Source: Trileptium ribeirensis (taxonomy: Eukaryota; Nematoda; Enoplea; Enoplida; Thoracostomopsidae). Taken from it: DNA of 64,000 bases. The DNA is taken from positions 1 through 64,000 of the forward strand of contig JASANE010021309.1 in assembly GCA_030248225.1 (NCBI GenBank). Reading direction: 5' to 3'. Under the pieces are notes generated by a model. The model was not told where the DNA came from. It saw only the letters and a program-made list of their open reading frames with translations, and did not search any database. The translations under genes were made by a program, and so were the position numbers. Of this stretch, positions 1-11,259 are shown one piece after another (the first letter of the stretch is position 1; the number at the start of each line of letters is the position of its first letter).

Positions 1-1368
1 ACGGTGGTTATCAAGCTTCTTATTATGAATGAGCAAATGGAGGGTATGTACAACTTAGCTAATGCCCTCGGCCCACTTGAAAAAGGGTTAGCTTTCACCC
101 AATCTATCCCACCTGTTAGTATGGAACAGATTCTTCTCTCTTAATGACAAACTTTCGGAAAGTGGTGTTACCCTAATGTATGGAACAAAGAACATAAATA
201 AATATTATACAGTACCGCTAGTAAAAGTTGTATATAGGGGGACAGAAAGTTTGATTGTGGCCTTAAAAATACCTATTGCCCGAGAAAATAAAGTTAATTA
301 TGGGGAATTCTTATGGTAAGGTTGATCTGGAAATGGTGTTTACATGCAGGTTAATACGAAGTATGATTTAATGGGTGTTAACAAAGATAATTCTCAATTT
401 ATACTTTTAAAGAGGGAACAGTTAAAAGGCTGTGTTGGGTCAAAGTTCTTGCGGTTCTCCAAATAGTGCTTCCTATCGTTCCGGTGACTAGTAAAGTGTG
501 CGAAATGGAATTGTTCGTAGAGAAACCCGAAATGTTAAAAAATTGTGATGTGGTGATTACTAAAAATAAAAACCCAATACAGGCTTTCGACCTAACGCGT
601 GGTTTCTGGTTTATGTCAGCTGTTCATTCCGATTGGCACTTGTTTTGCGATAGTAAAGTTCCCCGGAAAATTAAACCATGTTCACAATGTGTAATTAGGT
701 TGCCATGTGGGTGTGGTATGACCCTGGGTGAAATGACACTTCCAGTCCGCAGACACGATTGTGGTCTTGCGGCTTATACTAACGAAACTTTTATTTCAGA
801 AAATCATATTTTTGAGCAATTTGATCCCATGTTATCGGTAAACCAATCATGGCCAGGGTTTGGTTTAAATTTACCTAATCTGGTAAACGTTGGAAATTAT
901 TTCGAAAATAGTCTAACAGCCGATACCGTAGGTGTAGCTAATTTGACAAAATTTCGTGAAAGTATCATTCACGGCAATAAGTCGTTTGTATCTGCGGACT
1001 TGGCATTGCAAAAATATGTGCAATATAGAATTTCTAAGGTTGAGAATCAAAAATCCAATAGCTGGATTTATCTAATCATTTTGGCCATTGGAGAAGTAAT
1101 TATATTTTTCTTATTATTCTTACAGGTTTTCAGGTCGTCATCTTTCGGCCCTACTATAGTGATGGATCAATCAGGTAAAAAGGACATTAAATCGGATAAA
1201 CCAGCCCTCAGATCTGGTAGGCTCTTAACCCCGAACCAGGTAAATAAAACTGAAGGTTTTGATATGCAAAATTATAGTGATTCTGTATTCTGTGAGCTTA
1301 GGGAAATCAATGACCATTTCGAGGCTATGAAAGAGCTTAAGGAGGCAAAATCCACTAAATGTATGTAG
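1..1368 (+). pseudogene. Envelope-like glycoprotein of an LTR retroelement, broken, 5' end outside window
   Basis: The longest open stretch runs to a TAG ending at 1368. It codes about 300 residues of a membrane glycoprotein: cysteine-rich ectodomain with a C-x2-C-x5-C-x-C cluster (residues about 72-83 of the 466-1368 frame, containing LPCGC), four N-glycosylation sequons (NET, NQS, NLT, NKS), a hydrophobic membrane segment at about 200-222, and a basic/acidic cytoplasmic tail. Upstream, similar coding sequence continues but is interrupted. Frame 1 ends at a TAA at 142-144. Frame 2 carries coding-like sequence with stops at 317-325 and 464-466. The long frame then resumes in frame 1 and has no ATG near 466. 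This architecture is that of env genes carried by Ty3/gypsy-type elements of invertebrates; that assignment is from pattern, not a search. No gag, pol or 5' LTR is inside the window. The several breaks indicate a dead copy. Confidence 0.6.
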
Positions 1369-2885
1369 CGTGTGTATGTGTATGCAGATCTCTCTCTATA
1401 ATCGTATGTACATGTATATTATAAAGTTAAATTTTTAGGGTAGTAGATTAGAAACCATCTTCGATCTGTTAATTTTTAAATATCTTCGGTGTATAATCTC
1501 TGATATATAAAAAAAAATTTTGGGGGTAGATGGTATACTTATATTCCAGTAACCGCTAAATGGTGTATTTAGTATAATTATTTTTAATTTTATAGTATAA
1601 TTGTTAATTTGGATTAATAATCCCAAAACCTGTCAGCGCTGTTGTGAACCGACATAGTTTAAATTGGAAATATCAGATCATTTATACCTATCTATGATTT
1701 TTGATTGATATGGAGTTACATAAGTTTTAACCGCATTATTTTTGGTCGCATAGACGGGTAATTTCCAAACTGTATTCAAGAATACACCGGCCTATACCGA
1801 ATTAATTTAGGGAAATAAAACTATGTAGAAATTTTAATTTTAGGACCAGCCCGTTAAGTTCTCGAAGAGGATTGGTATTGCCCGACGCATGAAATTGGCC
1901 TTCGGAATTAAGTTGGGTACCAGCCGGTACAGTTTATAAAGAGGTCAAGTGAGTGCGATAATTTACGCGTAGATGTATTTTTTTATTCTTCTTTCTTGAT
2001 GTTTTAAAAGCCGAATGATTTTGTCACTTACGCTGAGAAAGGCAGGTGGGTTTGAATAATTTGGGCAATTAAATACTTTCGTTTAAAAAAAAATTATATA
2101 AGATAATTACACGAATCATCTGATTTACTGGGTGGATTGAAATGTAGGGAGAGATAACGTAAAATTTAGATTCGAATATATCATTCTAGCCGTTGTCAAC
2201 TGAGGATGGTTAAATGAGATATTTACCCGTGTCTGAACTTTTACTTTAGCATTTTAAGTATGTTTGGATGGGTAACCCCTTGAACTCTAGGCTTGGTACA
2301 ATAATTTTGCTGTTGTTTATCATATGACGTTAAGCCCAGATAAGGGCCATGGTTATTGCAGGTGTGAAATTGGAAGCGTGACAACGGAATGGTAAGATAT
2401 TATTTGTAATACAGTTTAACGTTAAAAAAAATAAATAATGAAAATTTTGCGTCAAAAACTTAAACCAGGGTTCGATAATTTTGGGTTTGGCTATAATTAG
2501 AGAAACTTTAGGAGTTATACGGCTTGTGTTAGTAAGGCCCTTATACTTAAGAACAGGAACCTGTACAAAAAAATCTATTTAGTTTGTGAAAAAAAAATAT
2601 ATATATATATTGGCCCGTAAAATTTTAGAAAATCGGTTAAAAATTTTAAAATTGAGTTTTCAAATTTTTTTTCTCTAACTTCGGTGATTTATCCTGCTGG
2701 TCCTAGGCGGGTGACTAGGCTCAATTTTTTTTTCTCGAAAATCTACTGCTGCTTGCTGGGAACCTGAGAACAGCGCTTTCAAAATTTACTAACGGTGTTC
2801 TCCAGACACTTGAAAAACAAGTATCTCCTGCCGCCCGCACTGTGCCAGCAACCGGGGGAACCCCTACACCGTAGGGCGTGTTCCA
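1369..2885. other. AT-rich 3' flank of the envelope-like gene
   Basis: No credible coding sequence. A purine/G-rich stretch near 1510-1530 could be a polypurine tract preceding a 3' LTR, but without the 5' LTR the LTR borders cannot be set. Otherwise A/T runs and short microsatellite (TA near 2598-2610). Confidence 0.3.
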
Positions 2886-2921
2886 GTCTGAGTGAGTTTC
2901 TCTTTGTTTGCTCAGTCAGAC
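2886..2921. other. Hairpin, 11-bp stem with one mismatch
   Basis: GTCTGAGTGAG at 2886-2896 and CTCAGTCAGAC at 2911-2921 pair at 10 of 11 positions around a 14-nt loop. It is the first of a series of hairpins that continues to 3731. Confidence 0.45.
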
Positions 2922-3118
2922 CGACCCAGCACTGACCAGTAGAGGCAGTACGACAGGGGCTGGGAACAAGCAGGATTGGTCGGGTGGACATATGGGAGAC
3001 CTTATATTGTTTACATGTTTTGTTGGACCCTCAGTAAAAAAATCCTAAGCCTTAGACTTGGTGTTCTGCTAGCGTGCCTTTTAGATATGTGTTCTTTATA
3101 CACATTACCGTCTGTCTT

Positions 3119-3151
3119 CGGCTAGGCTCCGGTTTAGTGGCCATCTAGCCG
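3119..3151. other. Hairpin H1 with 19-nt conserved loop
   Basis: CGGCTAG (3119-3125) pairs perfectly with CTAGCCG (3145-3151). The 19-nt loop starting GCTCCGGTTTAG is repeated exactly in hairpin H2, 160 bp downstream, whereas the stem sequence differs but still pairs. The strand of any transcript is unknown. Confidence 0.6.
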
Positions 3152-3277
3152 CGTGTATGCAGTGCATCTTGTTCTCAATAGGGTAAAAAATGGATTTTAA
3201 AACACCCAGGGATTTTCTCAAACCCTGTACCTATTTCCGTGGAATCTGAGTATGTGTACTTTACAACAAATTGTTTG

Positions 3278-3312
3278 CGAACTAGGCTCCGGTTTAGTGG
3301 CCATCCAGTTCG
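3278..3312. other. Hairpin H2, same loop as H1 with compensatory stem changes
   Basis: CGAACTAG (3278-3285) pairs with CCAGTTCG (3305-3312) at 7 of 8 positions. The loop is identical to that of H1. Relative to H1 three stem pairs have changed on both sides (two G-C to A-T, one C-G to G-C), so pairing is kept while sequence is not. One A-T pair of H1 has become A-C. Confidence 0.6.
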
Positions 3313-3587
3313 ACTTTGTTTGGGTGTATATGTTTCTCGGGGGTATAATCCCGTGCAAAAAGGGGTAAAAAAATATAGTTTTCTCGAGTGAACCCTAAAA
3401 TATGTCGTTTTACAAATCACATTTGTGTATGCAAATTCGGTGTTTTGTGCTTCTGCACTATATTGTGAAATTTTACTATCCTCATTTTAAAAACTCAACT
3501 TAACCCAACGTAAATTTTTACCAATATTTATTATCTAAACCCAACGGTCCTATTCTGTTTTAATATGCGTGGGTTCCCTAGGTGGCC

Positions 3588-3612
3588 CATAGGGAGAATT
3601 TATGTCCCTGTG
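3588..3612. other. Hairpin H3 of a three-member series
   Basis: CATAGGGA (3588-3595) pairs with TCCCTGTG (3605-3612), one T-G wobble, loop of 9 nt (GAATTTATG). Resembles H4 and H5 in stem pattern, with H4 in loop start (GAATT) and with H5 in loop end (CATG/TATG). Confidence 0.5.
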
Positions 3613-3657
3613 AGCTCCGTTGTTTTGTTTTCGTTCTTGTTGTCCTTCGTAAAAAAA

Positions 3658-3684
3658 CACACGAGGGGAATTAATCCTCGTGTG
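3658..3684. other. Hairpin H4, perfect 9-bp stem
   Basis: CACACGAGG (3658-3666) and CCTCGTGTG (3676-3684) form a perfect stem around a 9-nt loop beginning GGAATT. Compared with H5 two adjacent stem pairs are swapped on both arms (GA/TC versus AG/CT). Confidence 0.6.
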
Positions 3685-3703
3685 CATATACCATAAATAT
3701 TGA

Positions 3704-3731
3704 CACACAGGGGGTGCCATGTCCCTGTGTG
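3704..3731. other. Hairpin H5, perfect 9-bp stem
   Basis: CACACAGGG (3704-3712) and CCCTGTGTG (3723-3731) form a perfect 9-bp stem with a 10-nt loop. It lies 20 bp after H4. Confidence 0.6.
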
Positions 3732-3739
3732 CCTCGATA

Positions 3740-6700
3740 AATTTTCAAAAATATGCTCTGTGTTGTAAAATTTCTACAAAAATACATACAATCTTAATGC
3801 ATGTGAATATAGTCATACGTTTATGGTCACTTTAAAGTATTTCTATTTTGTAAAATTTTCAGAATCAGTTAAATTTTTACCTTATAACAAATACAATAAT
3901 TTTTGCATAAGTATGAAGTCCAACGATATCTGAGACACATTTTTTCTCGAATGCTACGTGCATACCAAATATAACTACATAGTTAGTGTAACTAACGAAC
4001 AACGAATTATTGATATTATAATTTATATGTGTCTCTAAAGTATATTTCGTGTATTCTAGGATAAATTATACGGCGGTCAATAAAAGAGATGTGTGTTTCA
4101 GGGTAAATTCGACATTACTAATGGTAAGAGATTAATTTAGTTACTTACAACGATAATTGATTTTGAGTACGTGGTTGGAGCTAATTGTTAAAAAAATGTC
4201 TAGGTGTCGACAGTGAGCGGTTCTTTGATATTTTTTCTCTTATTCTAAAATAAAGTTGACTGAAGCTATCTTTTTACCTAGAAAGTAAGGAAAAATTTTA
4301 CATGAAGTGAATACTTTGAATAAATTACATACCTTACATGTTTCATAGAGAAATAAGAATAAAATTTATTTTATAAAAGTATACTATACTTTTGTGAACA
4401 ATGTTAAGCGCTAGTTCACCATTAGATCTTCAAAGCTTCAAAAAATATTTATATAGAAGTAGTATACTTAAAGACATTTCAAAAGAGAAAAAATATATTA
4501 TGCAAGTACTTGGAATACATAGAGATATAGCTAACACTTAAATTTAGTGAGACGTCGTCACAAGAAACTTGACTTAAAGAAACTTATGGTAATATTAGTA
4601 AACATTAATAAATGTATCATTATTATGTGGAAATCAAAATGTAATCGTGCGCTATCTGTAAAAGTTTATAAGGGTAATCAATAAAGGTGTTAGAAAGCTA
4701 TGTTCCTGCAAATATTAATTCAAAACAAATAGGATAAAAAAAATAAGGCGCAGCAGAGCTTTTATCATAATCTAGTTAAAAAGTTGTACTTTTGATAAAG
4801 TAAACTGAATTTTATACTAGAGAGGTAGTCAATCGAAATCAAAAGCAAATTATTTTTTGGAGGAAAATCCATGCATTTCGTAAATCTTTTGGTTTTAATT
4901 TAACATCTTTTGAACTAAACGTGTGTGTATATTGGTTACGCATATTAAGTGACGGTGAAATAAATTTACATTGGAAAATTTAGTGTACTAGTCGCATATA
5001 AAAAAACCCTGGATACGTGAATAACATACAACAACGAAGTTCTATAAGGAGTCAAAATATTCATATTGGGTATATAAATTATGGCTTCATAAACTAATAC
5101 TCATTATAACTTTATTATTAAGAGATATACCCTTGGCTTTTATATTTCTTAAAATGCAAAATAATGTGTGTTGCAAATCTCATACATTTTTCTAACGTAT
5201 AGTAATTACACAACCGTATAAAAATGGAGTATTTCTTCCTTATATCATATAAAATGGAATTTTGTTGTGAGTCGTTCAATTATATAACATTTTGATATTA
5301 TATATACAGTTTATAGAAAAACTCTTTAGGACATTAGTGTACTATATGAAAATATTAAGTAAATTTATTATTACAACAGATAATTCATTACAATGGTGGT
5401 CATCTTAAGTGAATATATCCGATCTATAAAAAAATGTGTTTTTTTAAATGAATATATACTTAGTAAAAAAATTGCTTAATTATTTACAAATATTTCAGGC
5501 CGAAAGACATGACTGAATCGAAGGGCCTTAAAATATAAAAAAAATATAATAAGTTGAATATTTTTTTTGGATTTTCATTAACTTGATAAACTTTCTAACA
5601 CTTATTAAAAGTTGTGAAATTTTATATTTTTAAATACCTTTAAATAAATTGCATGATACTCTTGTCTCGCGCTTATCACAAGATATGAGGGCACGCAAAG
5701 ATGGAATGGCCCCCCCCTCGTGACATGTGCTATTTTCCAAAGTTTATTTTAATGATCCTGTAAGGGATGTTAACTCTCCACTAACCTATAAATGGTTAAA
5801 TTACTTTAACAACCATAAATTTATATGTAAATAATTGTGCATGTATATGACTGTACGTAATTAAGAAATACATTCATGTGTTCATGTTTATACGTATGTA
5901 TTGCTTGTATGTGTGAATATAATCATATATAATAATCTATATATAAATAATGGTAACAATCAAATAGATATGTAAAAAGAAACAAGTTGCATTGTTTTGT
6001 CTCTACAACAGTGCAAGTGAACGTTCTTGTACATAATATGAGAAATTGTATAAGTGAATGTACATGATTTTATAATTCTACCGCATTGTGAAAAAAAAAA
6101 CTAATACACAGTAATTTGTCAAAAAAATGCAACCAGGCCGATCATAAGAGAAATGAGTAAAAAAAACAACTGTGGCAAGGCAATTATATTACAACCTACT
6201 TGTTAATAAAAATTATAAGAACTGGCAGACTAAGATATAATATTTATAACTGAGAGGTATGCCGCTAAAAGAATTTATGTTTCATGAAGAAAATAGGGAC
6301 CATAAATTCACACTTGTTTTAAGTTTGCAGTTGCACCGGCGTAAAGCGGTCGGTGTGGTTATCACGTTTTTCGTATTAAACTGGTTTGCTCCAAACAATA
6401 TATTTATAATGCCGTTTTATGCTTTAGTGCCTCGTGCTAAAATATATGAAGAATGTTATAAAAGTATTTTTTTGGATTTTTGCACTGCGCTAAGTGTATG
6501 CTGAAATTTTATGCTTGGTTTATGTTAAAAATGATTACAGGGTCATGGGATTAACTCAGATATTTGGAAACCCAAATCGGAATAAGAGTCTACTTCGATA
6601 TAAACGAAAACAAGTGACCGTTTTAGTTACTGGTACATTGGTAACAATATTCAGAATTTCGATAAAATACTAAAAAAACATGTTGTGTAATGCATGTATA

Positions 6701-8200
6701 TGTTGTTATATGTCTAATGTGAATATGATTTTAATATAATGAAACGGACTATTTTTTTGGGAAATACCAATGGGAAACTGGATGCGAGGCGTCATAATGT
6801 GGTCAAACGTTGTCTACTTCCAACTTCCTACCGATTATTTGAAACCAAAGCCGAAGGAACTATGCATTTACGCCGTAGCTTAGCAATACGGTTGTGGTGG
6901 AATTGCGTGGCTGTGTGTATTACGTTGAACGTTAATGGTTATCATTGTATGTCGATACAGCGCGCGTTCAGCTGTCAATGCAATCATGTGTCTCGTATCG
7001 ATTGTATACGATACTGTACGACAACGACTGTTAAAGCTGCGGGTAGCGGTACAATAACCATGTTCTGCATTTGATATGAACAGGGACTTGAACAGAAATA
7101 ACATATTGATGAAATTAGACTTTAAAGAAATTTCGAAGGCGCAGTATTGTGTGGAAGTGACTGAATAACTTATTTAATTGATTGACTTTGTGAATAATAA
7201 AGATGACACAAGATTGTTGATACTTACTTGAATAACGCCATCCTAAGTTTTCAAAAAATTTGGGGACAAATTTTCGTCCGGAGAGGGAATAATGTAACGA
7301 AGCGAATCCCTCCCAGACTACTCTAATGAATCAATTTATCCATTCAGTTAAGTTTTAAATGCTCTTATTTCAAAAAAAATATATGCTGAGAAAATGCTCG
7401 TGGGAATTCTAAATTTTGCGTCATCTATTGTTCGTCTACAGTGTAGAATATATGTAATGCGGTACGAGCATCAGCGAACATAATATGTGTGACGTTTTGT
7501 AGCTACATACCAATCTTTTACTGTATGTATTGTATGTATAGAAAAACTTTGTGTATTACCTATAGCATATTTTCACGTGTAAAACGTGTCCGTATGTGTA
7601 TCGCGTATTGTTTAACTGTAACTCATACGTATTGGAAACATTTCTTGTGTATGTGACAATGCCTCGCCGTATGTATGTATATTGTGTGTAAAAATATATA
7701 TATTTTCGTTTATGAGTGTAATAAAATTCACAGTATAAAATGGATAAACTGTGTAAACGGTGTGAAATTGGACAGGGGGGATGGTTTGGGCATAGGTGGA
7801 TTTTGACGCCAAAAGCCCTAGGGCTCCTGCTAGACTGTCTATACCAAATTTGGCATCATTTGGCCTACCCATTAAGAAGTTACGGGCCTCATCCCCTCAG
7901 TAATTTCTGTTCCTAATAATTGTATAAATTGTAAAAATTATTAAGATTAAGAGAGTGTAAAACAATTAAAAATTGTAAAATTTGTGTGCCAGGGCTATAG
8001 TTTGGGTACCTATCGGATTTGAGTGTAAGCCCTGGGTGCCTTAAGTATTACACTTACATTAGCGGAAATGTAAGTGTATTTCTGCTGGATTTTCGAAATT
8101 TTGTTTTGAGTTAGGGATTCCAAGAATTTCATAAAAAGATATTCTTTAACGCGCAAATTTTCGTTTAAGTTTGGGAGCGGAATTCTCAATTCCAAGAATT
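3740..8200. other. AT-rich region without recognised genes
   Basis: I see no conserved coding sequence, splice-bounded exon or RNA gene. Open frames here (for example 6259-6504 and 6739-7074 on the plus strand) are short, match nothing I know and overlap frames on the other strand. A run of eight C lies near 5710. Confidence 0.4.
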
Positions 8201-8267
8201 TCTAATTCTTAACTGTGTAAACCTCGCTTTAGAGAAATTCCTAGGCTACTGGCCCGGGAGAAAACAT

Positions 8268-8460
8268 TATTTAAGTCGAATGCACGCTGAGATTAGTTCA
8301 GTTTTCATCCTTACAATCGGTGACTCGTGCAGTATAAGTGCGATCATACGTGCTGTGTTCAATCGGTGTGATTTGCTGTATTCTCTCTCTTACCTGTACA
8401 TAACGTAAGTGTATAATTTATATGCATTTTATGTGTATGGTATATTCTGGTTGTAATAAA
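8268..8460 (+). promoter_or_regulatory. LTR-like core promoter and polyadenylation signal
   Basis: TATTTAAG (8268-8275) is followed 30 bp later by a TTCAGT initiator-like hexamer (about 8298-8302) and, some 155 bp on, by AATAAA (8455-8460). This TATA-initiator-polyA order within 200 bp is what the U3/R part of an LTR looks like. No flanking coding region or second LTR is visible, so it may be a solo LTR or coincidence. Confidence 0.3.
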
Positions 8461-8639
8461 CCTTGGGCTTAGATTGAAATACTCTCAACATTCACACACA
8501 AAAAAAAATATAAATTACACAATCTCTATTGTTGTTTGTGTGCTTCCATACTACTAAGTTTAAGGTAGGACTCACACGGGCTACATTTGTTTACGTGCAT
8601 CCCGGGCATTCTACGAATCGCTTGTCATAGCAATTTCAT

Positions 8640-9890
8640 TATCTCGTGAGTAATGCACCGTTCACAGAGAGCTGTGTGCAATCACTGGACATTGTGGAAA
8701 ATTTTTTGAAAAAGCTGCTACAGAAACTGTGTCACTTTTAGAAAAGCCGCTACAGGAACTGCGTTATTTTTAGAAAACCTGCTGCAGAAACTGTGTCACT
8801 TTCAGAAAAGCTGCCATAGAAACCGTGCCACTTTAAGAAAAAATGCTGCCAAAACTGTGCCACTTTAAGAAAAACTGCTACAAAACCTGTGTCGATTAAA
8901 GAAAAAGTGCAACAGAAACTGTGTGCTTTTAGAAAACATGCTATAGACAAAAGGTTATTGCTTCCTGTTACAAGTTAACGAAAATATATTCTTGCGCAGT
9001 TGTTCGGTGATTTAACTTAGAGAGGAAATGACTTCGAGGTTATTTGTGAATTGCCAGTTTTACTATATACGGGTCGACTAATACCATTGCCATACAATAG
9101 CACAACCGTCACTTCAATGCTTGAATTGCATATTGAAATAAAATGACCAAGGTTTCTGCATGTGTGTTTGTCTTCGTTCACAATATCTCGGCTCCATTTG
9201 AGTTAGAAATTAACTGTAGACCTAAGCTTAGACACCAAAGCAAGTATAGACGGTAACCCTAAAGCATGAGACAAAAACGAAGATAGTGCGGTTTCATGTA
9301 TAGTAGTCATGCGTAATAAAACGTAACAAGCTTTGTGTTTGTAGTATACATCACGCTAAAACATCTGAACTCCCTGAAACATTGTAATGGTGGTTTGATA
9401 GGAGTTAAGAAACGCCACTAATTCTGAGTGTCAAAACCTAAAAATCATAGGTGTCCATAGGGACCAAAATTAAGGAGTCTCTAATTCATGTTGATTTTGT
9501 GAAAATAATTTAGGTAGAAAATAATGAGAGCAGCGCAAATACAAATCCTGGTGCACAAATATATTTCACCACTCGTTGAATCAAAAATTTACGAAAATCC
9601 ATCAATCTGACGCGGGGTTATGTCATCATATGCGTTTATTTAGTAAAATTCGCCCGTTACGGTCGCTTCGCGTAAAAATTTTCTGTAACAGATTTTAAGA
9701 AAATGGTAACAACATACGTAGCAATATTTTCAAAAGTCGCTACACAATCTGAGTCATTTTTGCAACACCGGCTCAATTTCTGTAGCAGTTTTTCTAAAAG
9801 TGACACAGTTGTGTAGCAGCGTTTCCATAATATTTGCGACAATGTGCAGTGAATACGCACAATTCTCAGTGAACGCTGCATAACTTTTGT
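8640..9890. mobile_element. Fold-back element with minisatellite-bearing arms
   Basis: The left arm (about 8650-8950) and right arm (about 9700-9885) are inverted copies: the motif near 8652 (ATGCACCGTTCACAGAGAG) recurs reverse-complemented near 9865-9883 with few changes, and inside it both arms carry copies of the same short repeat (GCTACAG..CTGTGTCACTTTT). The 700 bp between the arms has no credible gene. This is the architecture of fold-back DNA transposons. Ends and target duplication were not resolved. Confidence 0.5.
8715..8946. repeat. Minisatellite, about 7 units of 32 bp
   Basis: Diverged direct repeats of a 32-bp unit of the form TGCTACAGAAACTGTGTCAC plus TTTNAGAAAAGC. The open minus-strand frame across it (8750-8950) is a by-product of the repeat. 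Two or three inverted units occur at 9720-9830. Confidence 0.7.
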
Positions 9891-10390
9891 CTGGGGATCT
9901 CTATTGCTGTATACAGATTTTATTTATGCATCCGGATGCTGGCCACTGTGTTGCTGGCCGTCTGCGTTCGTACAAAGCGTATGAGATGGTGTAAACTTGT
10001 AGTTACAACTTGCGTTTATCCGCTGCTGGCACTTCTGGGTGGTTACGTAATAATTACACAGGCATTTTTGGCTCTGATTTGAATTTTAAAATTTTGTTTT
10101 GATCTTGCCGATATAGGGACTGATCTTGGGTACAGAAAACAAGAGGGATAGACAAAGGGTATTTAAGACGGTCCTACTATGTAGCTTCGTGACTAGTCAG
10201 CTCTTTGCTTCGAACAGACCGGCTGTCATTCTGAGGTGTTGCGTTCTTTTTCTCAAAGTTTGGTTTTGTCACTGATTTTAGGGTTTCCCTTTTCTTTTTA
10301 GTTTCTATCGCGTTTTTCGCTCAACCTAGTTCTTTCTCCCATGCAGCAAGGGGAGGGCCTGGGGTCATTTCTGTTCGCGCAGGGACCATA

Positions 10391-10472
10391 CAAAAAGTCC
10401 ATAAGGAGGCTCTGCTTCTCTTATTCTCGCAAACCAGAATAAGAGAAGCAGAGCATCCTTATGGACTTTTTG
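10391..10472. repeat. Near-perfect 37-bp inverted repeat with 8-nt loop
   Basis: Arms 10391-10427 and 10436-10472 are reverse complements with a single mismatch (G at 10408 opposite A instead of C), separated by CGCAAACC. As RNA or single-stranded DNA it would form a long hairpin. No coding context. Confidence 0.85.
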
Positions 10473-10905
10473 CGATTTTCCCTGCCGACTGGTCGTTCCC
10501 CCAATCGTCTCGGCGATCTTGTCGACATGGTTGGGTATTCCTGTGCTTTTACTTTAAAATGTGGGCATAGTCTTTTTGTGCAATGATTCATTCGATAAGC
10601 GATCATGGAATTGCTAAAATGATCCTCGTGTCCAAAATGGGGGTTACATAGCTAATATTCTTGAGCTAAGTTTAACTGAGTGAGTTGGATAAATATTTAC
10701 TTTTGGTGTTTTCGAAATTTCAATGAAGTGCATGCATGGCAGGTCCCTTTCGTCCATGCAGCATGGGGAAAGGCCTGGTTCGTTTTGCGTGGTGCTCGAA
10801 TCGCAAATGGGACGAGGGCAAGGGCTCTAAATCACTATTGAACCCATATGGATAAAAATGTGGGTCTTTTCGGTTATCCCCAGCCAGAATTTCGTCACTT
10901 TTAAA

Positions 10906-11173
10906 GGTACGGGTAAAATTTTGGTACCAATCGATTTAGCTCGACGAGCTGGTTCAGAAAATACCCATTTTACCTACATCCCTGACAAAAAATTTTTTTC
11001 AATTTTTTGAGGTCCCAATGGTCCCGTCCCCCCTCGGAAATCCAAAAATTTTTTCTTCGGAATATAGTCATATTGGGTATCATTCGACTCGGCTTGATGA
11101 GACAAGTAAAATGGGTATTTTCTGAACCAGCTTGTCGAGCTGAATCGATTGGTACCAAAATTTTATCTGTACC
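10906..11173. repeat. 68-bp inverted repeat around a 132-bp centre
   Basis: Arms 10906-10973 and 11106-11173 are reverse complements with only a few mismatches. Shared landmarks are TTTTGGTACCAATCGATT and GGTTCAGAAAATACCCATTT and their complements. A diverged single relative occurs at 54680-54740. Likely a miniature inverted-repeat element. Confidence 0.7.
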
Positions 11174-11259
11174 TCATTTTTTCGATGTTTACGTAAATTG
11201 TGTTGAGAAACTAGCCTTATTGTATGCATGTAGAAGTACCCCTGGAGCACACGGTTAAT

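Noticed and set aside
10160..10200. Second TATTTAAG plus TCAG promoter-like pair
   Set aside because: No polyadenylation signal or repeat copy nearby; weaker than the 8268 case.
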